A stretch of DNA of 64,000 bases, from NCBI GenBank assembly GCA_012934845.2, contig WNNJ02000347.1, positions 62,001-126,000 on the forward strand. The letters run 5' to 3'. The notes beneath the pieces are model-generated. The model was not told the DNA's origin. It did not search any database and worked only from the letters and a program-made list of their open reading frames with translations. The first letter of the stretch is position 1, and each line of letters begins with the position of its first letter. This DNA comes from Pomphorhynchus laevis (lineage: Eukaryota > Acanthocephala > Palaeacanthocephala > Echinorhynchida > Pomphorhynchidae). Both the position numbers and the translations under genes were made by a program. Positions 44,035-54,408 of the stretch are shown piece by piece.

Positions 44035-47017
44035 CCAACGATTGAAAATGATTTAAATGTAAATCCTCCAGCAAAACTTCAAGTAAATCATCCGGTGTAT
44101 CTTCTAATTGATTCTACTCCGCTGCTCTCCAAACCTTCCTGGAAATTAGCCGTTTTAAATATCCGCTCTCTTAGTAACAAGGTTGATTCAGTATATGATC
44201 TTTTCCTTCATAAATCTTTGGATGTTTTGTGTTTAAGCGAATGTTGGCAAGTTGATCAGAATGATTACTCTCTTAAACGCCTCCGTTATTTAAATCTCTC
44301 TCTGTGGTCGATAAGGCTCGTCAACGACCTATTAGTTCAAATCGATCAATTAACCACGGTGGTCTTATAGCTTTCTCTCACCATTGGTCTCCGTTGCAAT
44401 CATTACCGTTGCCATTTGTTCCTCTCACTTTCAAACTACTTGGGTTCCGTGTAAAAGCCGGCTCGTTGTTTCTCAATATCTACTGATTCTATCGGCCTGG
44501 ATCAGGTCATCCGTCTGACTCTTTTTTTCTGTGAACTGTCAAACTTACTTTCTTTCATCTTCCTCTCCGGTTTACCTTGCGTTGTACTAGGTGATATAAA
44601 TGTTCGCTTAGACCGTCCTCGTGATTCCAATACCCTAAAGACGATTTCTACATTTAACGATCATGATTTTCAAATCATGTATCCTCAATTATTCTTCTGC
44701 TACCTATATTCTTGGCGGTACCCTCGATATTGTTGCCCTACATTAGCGTCTTGTTTTGTCTTCTTCATGGTGCATATCTGATCATGATCTATCCGACCAC
44801 TTCCTTGTTACATGTTCTCTCCCTTTGTTAAAACATAAATGTTCCTGCGAAAATTATTTTGTGTCGTTCTTGGACATTCCTCGACTTTTCCCTTTTTCGC
44901 TCTCATATTAACCGCTCTCCGTTAATGTATCCTTCTTCTATCTACCAATCCCCTTTGACAATGTATTTTGCACCCTCGTATGTATTATGTACCCTCTTTG
45001 ACAATGTATTTTGCTTTATCCTCGATGAAATTCTTCCTCTTAAAACTTTTGTTCAATCACGGCAAAATCTTGCAACATGGTTCGACTCTGAGTGTGTGAC
45101 TTCAAAACGCCTCCTGCGTCGTTCTTTCAGAACTTATCATCGTTATCTCAGACTATCTTAAGAACTTGACTCATCCTTTTATCGTAACCAATTCTTTGCT
45201 CTTCGTCGTTCGCATAGACAACTTCTGCGTTCTAAGGCAAATAGTTTTTTGGCGAAACAAACTGGCTTCCGCTAAGGACTCTCGAACTAAATGGAAAACT
45301 CTTAATTCTCTACTTTCTCGTTCCTCTATCATCTCCACTCTTGATCATTCTTAATTCTCCGATTACCTAATTTTAAAAACTGTTTCTCTAATCGATTCGA
45401 TCATCGTCCTTCCACAAACTTATTGTATCTCGTCTGTTCGTATCCCTGAGCTCTTTTATCTACTTGCGGTATCTGAAGATGAGGTATCTTGCCTTCTTAT
45501 TTCGTTAACTTGTAAGTCCTCTCCTGCCGATCCCATCCCTACTCGAATTCTCAAATTGTTGTCAACAGACTTCACACCTTTCCTTACCAGCCTCTTTAAC
45601 TCGTCAATCGTGAATGGAATATTTCCTGTTCTTTGGAAAACGTCCATTGTTCGTCCCCTACTTAAAAAGCCCTCTCTTGACCCCTATCTTCCTTTATCTT
45701 ATAGCCCAATATCAATTCTACCAACCTTATCTAAAATTCTTGAACACCTTGTCTTAGATCAGATAAACAAGTATCTCTCTTCATCGCAGCTTTACCCTTC
45801 TTTTCAATTTGCTTTCCGCTTCAATCATTCCACCGAACTAGCGTGTCATGAAGTATTTTCTGATCTGCTCTCCGCTCGTGACAAAGGACTGTGTAGTGTG
45901 GTAATATCGCTCGATCTTTCATTTGCATTCGACATTGTCGATCACAAAATCCTTCTTTTTCGTCTTCGCTATCACTATGGTTTCTCTTCGTCCACCTTGG
46001 CTTGGTTCTCTTCGTATCTCTCCGATCGATCATTTTCCATCCATTCTAATTCAATGTGTTCTCCTCTATCTTCTCTCTCTTGTGGTGTACCTCAAGGTTC
46101 TGTACTTGGCCCTATTCTATTTACGCTTCTTCTTAAAGATTTAACTTGTATAACTAGTAAATTCTGCTTCAGGGTAATGCAGTACGCTGATGATATACTT
46201 ATTTATTATCATTCGTCTCCTCATTCCCTAAGCCAACTTTTCGTATCCGCATCTAATTGTCTTCGTGCTCTATCAGAACATATAATTTTTTTTGCGCATG
46301 TCCCTAAATTCTACCAAATCTAAAGTGTTATGGATTTTTCCCTCCACTGTTTCTGTTATTCCTCCATATCTGTATCTTCAGACTACAATTATTCCTGCTG
46401 TAGATAAACTAGTATTTCTAGGTATTCCCTTCGACAATAACCTGCATCTCGATCCCTCTATTCGTGATAAAACTAGGTCTTCAAATATTCTTCTCCGTGA
46501 TATTCGTCTCGTCAAAAATTATCCGGATTTTAGTTCTTGTAAATCTCTTATCTCCTCCCTTCTTTTCCCACGTATTGATTATTGTCTTAGTCTTCTCGTC
46601 TTCTCTTCAAATTCATCCCTTAAACCTCTTCAGCGCCTCATTAACACTGCTGTGCGCATCATTTTTCGACTTTGTAAATTCGATCATATATCTTCCTATT
46701 TATCAAAACTTGGATGGCTAAGTATTGAACATCGCGTTCGTTTTGATCTGCTTTGTCTAACTTATCGCCTTCATTATTGTAATTATCTTTCTTATCTCTA
46801 TCTGCCAACTCTAAGTGAATCTCGCTATCTTTCTACTCACCTACATTCCTGTGCTTCTATTCTGCTACACGTACCTCTTCACTCAACCAACTTCGGCCGT
46901 CGATCCCTACATATCGCTGCTCCTCTCCTTTGGAATTCCTTACCTGATCATCTGCGATCATCATCCTCACTCCAATTTTTCAAAAAGCAACTAAAATCGA
47001 TGCTACTAAACGATTAA
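44035..47017 (+). pseudogene. L2/CR1-group LINE ORF2 (copy d), best preserved
   Basis: Follows ORF1 in the same frame after a single TGA. Endonuclease: KLAVLNIRSLSNKVDSVYDL, DVLCLSECWQVD (about 44219-44255), LGDINVRLDRP (about 44590-44622), DLSDHFLVT (about 44788-44815). RT (45556-46323): SPADPIPTRILKLL, FAFRFNHSTELACHEVF, SLDLSFAFDIVDHKILL, CGVPQGSVLGPILF (about 46081-46122), QYADDILIYYH (about 46180-46212). C-terminal module: MSLNSTKSKVLWIF, LFPRIDYCLSLLVF and LHIAAPLLWNSLPDHLRS, to a stop at 47017. Stops and frame changes occur mainly in the endonuclease and linker (44370-45560) and once near 46310. The RT core itself is open. Confidence 0.85.
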
Positions 47018-47051
47018 CTTTTTTATCTGTTTCGCTTTTGTGGGCTTGTAA

Positions 47052-47068
47052 GCACACAGTCTGTGTGC
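47052..47068 (+). other. LINE 3' stem-loop (copy d)
   Basis: GCACACA pairs perfectly with TGTGTGC around GTC. Compared with 1091 (GCGTACA/TGTACGT), two internal base pairs have changed on both sides. The element ends about 30 bases later at a short A run. Confidence 0.75.
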
Positions 47069-47099
47069 ATTTGCCACATTAAAAAAACTTTCAAATTTT

Positions 47100-47718
47100 T
47101 GTATATTTTATATCATTTAAAAATCTATATTTTTCTATGCTATCTATACATTATTAGTGAAATGTGGCTTTAATTGAAATCTAACAATACAAGTTTAAAC
47201 AAAAATTATTAATATTGATAATATTAATTTTTAATATTAATATAAATATTTAATAGTTTCATACAATTTGTTATTAATTTAAAGGACAAAGAATAAAAAT
47301 CAAAGAATAAAGAAATCCTTTGTTAAACTTAATCCTCGAGGGATAAAATAGTTTAATTTAGCAAATACAATTTTTTATTAATTTAAAGGACAACGAATAA
47401 AAATCAAAGAATAAAGAAATCCTTCGTTAAACTTAATCATCGAGGTATAGTTTCAATGGCTAATTTTCTAAATAACTAGGCTCCACCGGTAGGGTTGGAA
47501 AACATTTATTTTATAAATATATTAAATAATTCTTTAAAATAATTTCAAAAAATGAAAATAAAATTACTAGTTAATAATGAGATTAGTAATACGTCTTGAG
47601 TCAATAATTTAGTCAATAATTTATATAATATTATTAATAATTTAAGGAATTTCAAGGTAATTCTAGATACGATAAGTAATGATTTTAATAAACAATATAA
47701 CAACTTGTCGTTTATCAA
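47100..47718. repeat. AT-rich spacer with a 104-bp direct duplication
   Basis: The segment with AAAGGACAAAGAATAAAAAT and AATCCTTTGTTAAACTTAAT at 47271-47345 recurs at 47376-47450 with four or five changes (step 104 bp). Nothing else is recognised. The Rap-GAP gene ends at 47719 on the other strand. Confidence 0.7.
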
Positions 47719-49535
47719 TCACGTTTCCGAAAGCTTCGTCGTGCTATTACTTTTTTGCTTGCAATGGTCATTTAATTGAGTAAAACCAACATGATTGTTC
47801 AGGCCTTTAAATTTCTTTTGCTTACAGTGCGATTTCGAGCGCTGCTTCACCACATTCGGTAATACATGAACGGACTTGAACAAGTTTGTTGGTGATTTCC
47901 TTATTGAGCAGCACAATAGATTGCGATGAATTGGTACTCGCAGTGGCATTTTATTATCATTTCTTTTATTTAATTCACTGATAAGATATGATAGCTCCGT
48001 TTTTCGCGTTTTATGCAGTAAGTTAGTAAAATAAGGTGAAGTAAATGCAGCGACTTGACCACAAATGAGCTTCTGTATTACCCACTCACCAAATGCAGAG
48101 TCTGCCGCAAATTGAGACGAATACGGAATCGATGGTGGAAATACTGATATACCATTTCTCATGGTAACAGATACCTAAAGTATATCATAAGATTTAAAAT
48201 TAATTAATTTTAATTTATTAATTATTAATTAATTAAATTAATTAATTTAAATTTATTAATTTTGTTAATTTTCTTGCCATACACTCTATCTAATCTACAC
48301 GGATAAATATAACCAGAATCCAAATTATTGACTGAAATTATTAGTGCTTTAAAATTTAAAAAAAATAATTTGGGTTTAATTTAATTTAGGTACTTTTATC
48401 AAAATTAAAACATAGATTACAGGATTTTAACTTTCTAACTTTTCAATAACTACATAATATTATTAAAATATATTATAAATACATATAATTAAAACTAAAT
48501 GGTTCAATTTCCCCGGATCATGTTATTTCGAACATGAGAGAAAATAAATTAAAGATTATTACTCTCTGAGTAATAGCCTTTAATTTATTTTCTCTCGATG
48601 ATTAAAAGCCTTGTACAATAGAAATAATTTTTATTTAGGAATTCTTGAGGTAAACTCTACGAGAAATACCTATTTTAAAAATATTTTAAAAGGCGTTTAT
48701 GACGAATATCATCTTTTATTTTTAGTCAAAGTCTGGTTTATCCTTAATATGTGAAACACGCTATTTTGAGATGCCTTTACGCTTTTAAGAGAAAATGATG
48801 TAATAATAAAAAACATTTTGAGCACTTTAAATGTATTATTAGAATGTAGTGTATGAGTAAAAAATTGGTCTGACATATTGACCTTTTTCGATTTATAGGA
48901 ATAAACCTTTTTCATTAAATTTTTGGGACAATGAGTATATTTGATATATACTGATAATTTTTGATTTTTTTCTGTCAGATTTCAAATTATCATTGAGATA
49001 TAAAATATATACTTGTTTCTTTGTGTCAATATTTCAAAAATTTATTAATAGCAAGATAAAAACAAAAAAGGTTGCCAATTACCTTATACCGTCGATTGAC
49101 GGTTTCTTCCTCGCATTTTATCTGGGCAATTATTACATATCCACTAAGACACTTAGATGTGACCCATTCAGGTGAAAATTCTGTTTCTTCGTCTTGAAAA
49201 ACAATTGCAAAAATGTCATTTCCAATGTATCGTTTCCGTTCAATCTGCTGTTTGTCAGCAATGGAGTATGGCAACATTGTACTAACATGAAATATGATTT
49301 CGAAGTTGTGGTATTTTCGAAATAGAAGTTCCCTTCCAGTATAGTTTAATAATTTCCCTCCAAAATACCTAAACGCTGGTCAACAAGTTACTAGTGTAAA
49401 CCAAATTAAAAGTTTATCTTAAATATCTACATACCCATTTAAATCTTCAACTGGAATTCGTTTACCTAACAGTAAGAGGAATTCCTGAAATGAAGCACTT
49501 TCGATGCAATTGCCAAATATTTCATTTTCGGTGAC
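47719..49535 (-). CDS. Rap GTPase-activating protein (three 3' exons; 5' part not found)
   Basis: A spliced host gene on minus. Exon A (49535-49435): ENEIFGNCIESASFQEFLLL, GKRIPVEDLN. Intron 66 bp (GTATGT...TTTAG). Exon B (49368-49083): YHNFEIIFHVSTMLPYS, QIERKRYIGNDIFAIVFQDE, ETEFSPEWVTSKCLSGYVII. Intron 908 bp. Exon C (48174-47719): YK joins VSVTMRNGISVFPPSIP, then FAADSAFGEWVIQKLICGQ and a basic Cys/Lys/Ser-rich tail to the stop. All joins keep the frame. These are the core blocks of the Rap-GAP fold, which stimulates GTP hydrolysis by Rap. The catalytic Asn of IGND is present. The His usually before IGND (RKRHIGND) is Tyr here. Whether it is closer to Rap1GAP or SIPA1 is not resolved. Exons upstream of 49535 were not identified, and the boundary of exon A (after TTTTAAG) is uncertain. 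Confidence 0.85.
48536..48596. other. Long near-perfect hairpin in a Rap-GAP intron
   Basis: Outer arms GAGAGAAAATAAATTAAAG and the exact complement (19 bp), a 2-base internal mismatch, then inner arms TATTACTC/GAGTAATA (8 bp) around TCT. It lies within the 908-bp intron. It could be a tiny foldback element or a template-switch scar. Confidence 0.85.
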
Positions 49536-49719
49536 CTTAAAATTAACAAATTTATATTGATCCAACTTCAAATACCACAAGACTTTTTCGATATCATAAT
49601 TTTGTTTATCATATTAATCACTGATCCATCATGTCTCATTATTTTACACTTTATTGTATAGGATTAGATTTTCATCTAGTTTAATAGAACTTCAAATAAA
49701 ATAATTAGATAAGATAACT

Positions 49720-50045
49720 GAGTCTTTGTATTTTATACGATAAATAAATACAAATAAAGATAAATAATAAATAATTATATAAGATTTTATACAATTTATA
49801 TTTATAAAATTGAAATTAAAAATTGAAATTTAAAATAAAAGACAATTTTTACGAATTGAATAATAAATAAAAGACGATGTATAAGAATAAGTGTTAGAGG
49901 TAATCAGTAGGAACTTCTATGTTATCAGGTTTCAGCCCATATTCCTCAATCTGACGTAACAGTGGGACCATATACACGTAATGACGTATTTCATCTGATG
50001 AAATTTGATTATCTGGTGTATCCTGTTCTAATACAAAGCATATTG
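49720..50045 (-). pseudogene. Duplicated terminal exon, copy 1, with 3' UTR
   Basis: Minus strand from about 50030: an acceptor-like AACAG, then an open stretch DTPDNQISSDEIRHYVYMV, PLLRQIEEYGLKPDNIEV, PTDYL and a stop near 49893. An A/T-rich non-coding block follows and runs to about 49720. A similar exon and UTR lie at 50455-50745, and partial copies at 36130-36345 and 54890-55145. No upstream exon is found, so it may be an orphan exon or the end of an unrecognised gene. It lies upstream of Rap-GAP exon A but ends in a stop, so it is not part of that gene. Confidence 0.4.
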
Positions 50046-50454
50046 TTTATTATCCATCAATAAAAAATTGTTGCTTAATATTTTAAATAATTTTTTAATA
50101 ATATTTTGTTGAGTTGTATATTGTAAATGTAAAATTTAAAAAATATTTTGAACATAACATTTTTTAATAAATAAAATGTGAAGGATCTTGTACTTGTGAT
50201 ATCGTACATCGGATTTTTCCATTATAAGAAATAGAAAAACCATTAAACTGGCTTGATTGTAAATTTAATATTTTAATAATATTTCGTTGATTTATAATTC
50301 CACAATGTAAGAAAAAACATTCATAAAACTTGCTCAAAAATAACAGAAAAATAATAATGTCGTATCAGCAATACATTGTTTTCGTATTTCTGGTAGATGT
50401 TATATTACCGGGAAAACAAAGTCCACGGGTCAATAATAACTTGTCAGTAGAAGA

Positions 50455-50745
50455 AATCAGATCAGATAATTGAGTCTACGTATTTTTTACGATAAATAAA
50501 TACAAATAAAGATAAATAATAAATAATTATATAAAAGTTTATACAATTTATATCAAGTTAAAATTTAAAATAAAAGTCAATTGTTATGAATTGACTAATA
50601 AATAACAGACGTTGCATCAGAATAAGGATTATATGTCTTTAGGAGGAGCTGCTATGCTATAGGTTCCGGCCCCTATTCCTTGATCCAAAAAAGCATAGGG
50701 GCCACCAAATACATGCTCATGACGTATTTCGTCTGATAAAAATGA
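50455..50745 (-). pseudogene. Duplicated terminal exon, copy 2, with 3' UTR
   Basis: Minus strand: a strong acceptor (CATTTTTATCAG, near 50725), then DEIRHEHVFGGPYAFLDQG, IGAGTYSIAAPPKDI and a stop near 50630. The A/T-rich non-coding block that follows closely matches copy 1 (AATTGAGTCTACGTATTTTT region at 50475). Both copies keep DEIRH and end at nearly the same codon distance, so the frame was under selection in at least part of their history. No function is known. Confidence 0.4.
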
Positions 50746-50854
50746 AAAATTAAAAATAGTTTTAAATATTTTTGTTTTCAATCTCCGGAATGTTAAAATA
50801 ATTCATATGAATATCAAATATCAATATATAAATATCGATATATATATTGTTGAA

Positions 50855-51296
50855 TCAATTAAAATAGTAAATAACATTTTTAATGCCGAGTATATTCTTC
50901 ACGACTTCAATTTCCTCGGTTCCCGTTGCTAATGATAACTTTGATACTAATTCCATCATATCCTCGAATTCAATGGCTTTGAGACTTTGAAAAATAAATA
51001 AATAAAGCATTATTGGCAATTATTGGTGATACATACACTGTTTTCATTACTGATTTTTTTCTATTCTGTGCACCTCTACTTATTATTTCATTTAGATCTG
51101 AATACAGGTTTTCTTCACTATACAATGAATCTAGCAGTTGTTTTTCTTTGAAGAGTTCGACCACCGTTGAAAAGTGCATAAGAATTGGTACATTATCAAA
51201 CTTGTCAGGTAAATTGCAATATAGCAAATTACGTTCATTTTTCAAAGCGCGCACTGTGAATAATTGCAGCATTTTGACATATAGTTTATTACTCAT
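50855..51296 (-). CDS. Two-exon gene, 129 residues, unknown function
   Basis: Exon 1 is 51296-51037 and exon 2 is 50984-50855. The intron of 52 bp has a consensus donor (GTATGT) and a pyrimidine-rich acceptor (TTATTTTTCAAAG). Splicing keeps the frame: SVMKT-V-LKAIEFEDMME. The protein begins MSNKLYVKMLQLFTVRALKN and contains DKFDNVPILMHFSTVVELF, SLYSEENLYSDLNEI, SKLSLATGTEEIEVVKNIL, ending GIKNVIYYFN. It is predicted almost all helical, with no signal peptide, membrane segment or cysteine cluster. I do not recognise the family. It lies upstream of the Rap-GAP gene on the same strand. Without splicing the frame would end at 50970. Confidence 0.6.
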
Positions 51297-51689
51297 TATT
51301 TCTGATTTATCTATTCACCAGAGAATTATAATAGCAAATGCCTCTTTCTCAACAAAAGCTTAGAAAATGCAACTCGAGAAAAGGCGGGTATTCGTTAAGT
51401 TGCTATAGATTCATCATATACATTAATAAATTATAAATCCTCTTTCTGCAGTTACGGCAAACATAAAAATTAAAATACTAATCGACTGAAGAAAATTGTC
51501 TTAAACGAATTTTCGATGCTGAACCAATCCTTCATCAGCATTTTGGGTTAAAAGTGCACAACATAGTATCAGCATAATATAAAGAAAATATAATTTTGAT
51601 TATTAAATGGGTAAATGGGTAATGATTTGATTATTAAATGGATAAAATCAATTTGACAAAATCAAAAGTAATAATTTGAAATTAAAGGA

Positions 51690-52140
51690 TCATCGGCCGA
51701 CTCAATAAAGCAGGTGGCGTTGCCACGCTGCATCGCAACGTGATCCAGTTAAAAGAACGCGGTTCTTCGGTGGTGCGCCTTAGCTTATTACCTAGCTACT
51801 GCAGGTACACTGTCGCTCCCAGCCTACTCCACCCTACATTTCCACAGCCACTGGCGTAAACGAGTATTGCTGTTCGACCAGATTTCAGTATTTATTTCTC
51901 TTAAGTTGTTCTACATTAGCCACGACCGCGCCTGCAGAGGATACAGTGTTGACAATGTGGATGGCAGCCAACGTATTGGGGCAAGTGAAATTCTATACAA
52001 GGATTTTGTCGGCTTCCCAATGGAATAGCGTCGCTCCGTCTGGCCGCTTTCCATCTTCACGGGCAAGGTTTGTTGGCTCGAGGCGATACGGGATTCCAGC
52101 AGCAAAAGTGTCAATGGCGTTAAGGTCCGATTCAAAAGTG
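51690..52140 (-). pseudogene. LINE restriction-like endonuclease fragment (KRPDG type)
   Basis: Minus strand from about 52140: DTFAAGIPYRLEPTNLARED, GKRPDGATLFHWEADKILV, NFTCPNTLAAIHIV, then LKRNKY and FTPVAVEM near 51850. KRPDG, the following DFTC-type strand and K..KY are the catalytic blocks of the R2-type endonuclease. The same blocks appear on + at 58650-58930. It is noticeably GC-richer than its AT-rich surroundings. Stops are present. Only the C-terminal domain remains. Confidence 0.65.
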
Positions 52141-52729
52141 TCGAGATTAGTCGAAAAATTCTATATATTGTAAATGAAAAATTGTTTCAATCTTCTTATT
52201 ATTTATCATTATTTTTATTTATGAAATACGTAGACTTAGTTATCTGATATTATATGTTATATTGTAAAATATAATATTAAATATTATATAATATATAATA
52301 TAATACTCTTTGTAATTCTCCAGAAGATGATAGCAGTCATAGTTTGTAATCTTTGGAATATAAAACTAATTTCTTCATTTCTGTAAATTTATAAAAGTGA
52401 AAGAAGAAATAAATAGATGTTTTTAATATAGCATAAAAATTAATTTTTTATTTCTTTAGAATTTAATATAACGTATATTATCAATATTTAATCACATATC
52501 TGATATTTTATATATCAGCTAATATAATATTTTTCTTTATAAAATATTCTTTCGTATTTCTGTAAATTATTATATCTTCTACACATAAAAATATTTTTTG
52601 TTCTTCATCTACGATATTATTAATTATTATTAATTCAATAATAATATTAATTTAATTGCCTCATCGTATGCCCAACGGATGAATAGCACACATAACTATC
52701 ATTAGAATAGAAAACGAACTAAATATGTT
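52141..52729. other. AT-rich spacer with an inverted piece of the terminal-exon UTR
   Basis: Bases 52180-52255 are the complement of the AACTNAGTCTACGTATTT and AATAAATAA block found at 36130, 49720 and 50455. A possible Penelope-like tail (CCAGAAGATGATAGCAGTCA) lies at 52319. Otherwise nothing is recognised. Confidence 0.35.
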
Positions 52730-52990
52730 GAAATATGATCGAGTGCTCTGCGTTTCACCCTCTCACGTTTTCGGCGCTAGGAAGCATAGGGCCCAGTGCA
52801 GACAGAGTACTACGACAGATCGCAAGACAACAAGCGGTTAAACACAATACACCCTATCACAAATGCATCACTAAACTTCGGAGCGACATATCATTCATCC
52901 TTGCAAAGTGTGTGTCCTTGGCGATTCGACGAGCATCAATCCGAAAACTCAATAGTCAAGCGAATATATTCAATTATTCGCCAAACTAAC
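52730..52990 (+). pseudogene. LINE C-terminal end (RLDI-type endonuclease family), fragment
   Basis: + strand: ECSAFHPLTFSALGSIGPSA, DRVLRQIARQQAVKHNTPYH, KCITKLRSDISFILAKCVSL and IRRASIRKL. It aligns block by block with the end of the copy at 60550-61918 (IERANFAPIVLSCFGGAVKS through LARSISMCIRGPR). It is a 5'-truncated remnant of about 80 codons. Confidence 0.7.
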
Positions 52991-54059
52991 ATTAATGAAA
53001 ATGTATAATAATAACAATTTTAATAAGGGCCCATTTGCGGGTAACCAAAATTGTATGTTATGTTGAAATGTTTAAATAAAATATTATTTTTTTATCGTTA
53101 AAAAAATAATTATTAAAATGAATAAGCGGCGTTAAAAATTTTCGATTAAAATGGTAAATTCGCTTTTATGGATTTGTCACGATCTATAAATTTAAATTAG
53201 ATCAGATGTTCTTTAAAATATTTAAGTTTAATATAAGTAGCAAATCTTAATTTGATAAATTAAAGTAATATAATAACCGTATGGTAAAATCTACTTACTT
53301 GTCCGGGCTTTTGATATATTATACCAAATTGCAGATAATCAGAATAGAATTTTTGATCAAAATTTACAAGTAGTCCCGGTGTCTAGGTTCGATATGATAA
53401 ATACGGTCAATTAGTTTAAAAAAATACTCTGATTGATAAACTCGGATGAAGCGTATACTTTTCACCACCAGTCACATGGCAAACAACATCTCGCAGTGTA
53501 GCAAATTCATTTTGATTACATTGAATAGGCCATTTAATTAACTGTGTCCCATATCGTGTGCTTTAAAGAAATGAAACATTTCATTTAAGAATTTATTTTA
53601 ACAATTTCGAATACAATTTAAAGTGGTCATTGTCAAAACATTCAAATTATGGTGATTTAAAATTCATCTCGTCTATTTTTAAGGAATTCAGTATAAATTG
53701 CACTAAAATATTCGTTGAAGGCAGCGAAAAAAAGCTTCTAATTCATCTCAGCGAAAATTTTTCTATTTTTTGAAAATTAATTAAAAATTTATAATTAATT
53801 AATTAATAATTAAAATTATTTAAAAATTTTCCATTTTTTGTAATTATTTTCTGTAATTATTTTCAATTATTTGTGATTGGCCGAAACGCCAAATAAATTA
53901 TTACAGTTCACGTGTAGGTAAAATGCCTTTTTAAAACTAATTTTAATTATAATAAATTATAATTAATTTGCAATTTAATTATTTTAAATCACATATTAAT
54001 TTAAATCGCATAATCATTCGAATGATTTTTATTAATATAAAAGACGCTTATTAAAAATA
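52991..54059. other. AT-rich spacer, nothing recognised
   Basis: No frame, repeat or RNA gene could be supported on either strand. Confidence 0.4.
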
Positions 54060-54408
54060 CGCTTATTTTACACTTGTCCTTAGATGGTTACCATCCGAAA
54101 TTTTGTGATAACCGCTTAATGCGTGATAATCGTGATTTAATATGTTTAAGTTTATATTGTAAAGAAAACTGCGACGATGTATTGCAAGCAAGCAGTTGCG
54201 CTATTTTGTTCACAATGACTCTTAAGAAGTTGGAGTTTTTACGGTTTGATGAGCTGCATTCTACCCTAACTCGGTGGTAATAAGTGACTAGTTGGAATGA
54301 CGACGCATTTGAATTGGAATTTTGTGAGGTTTTGTGATTATTGACTTATTTTACTGTTTACCATCCCAATCTGTCGAAGCGACAGTGGGATATCTATTTA
54401 TTTATTTA
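54060..54408 (+). mobile_element. Possible truncated retroelement with hairpin and TATT tail
   Basis: A 68-codon open frame (54074-54280) is followed by a 3' region ending in a stem (CCCA-AT-CTGTCG with CGACAG-TGGG, loop AAG, near 54364-54388) and then ATCTATTTATTTATTTA. Stem plus short tandem tail is the usual 3' end of a LINE or SINE. The coding part has no motif I can name, so the family is open. Confidence 0.35.

Noticed and set aside
43252-47104. TTTTGTAT as target duplication of L2 copy d
   Set aside because: Eight A/T-rich bases shared near both ends are too weak to claim in this sequence.
49893-50035. Exon of the Rap-GAP gene
   Set aside because: It ends in a stop codon and has related copies elsewhere; its sequence does not match the Rap-GAP region expected upstream of exon A.
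52310-52370. Third Penelope-like tail
   Set aside because: Only about 20 bases resemble the other tails and no coding part adjoins.
54074-54280. 68-codon + strand frame as a host exon
   Set aside because: No splice sites or domain. It lies just before a retroelement-like stem and TATT tail, so it is treated as part of that remnant.
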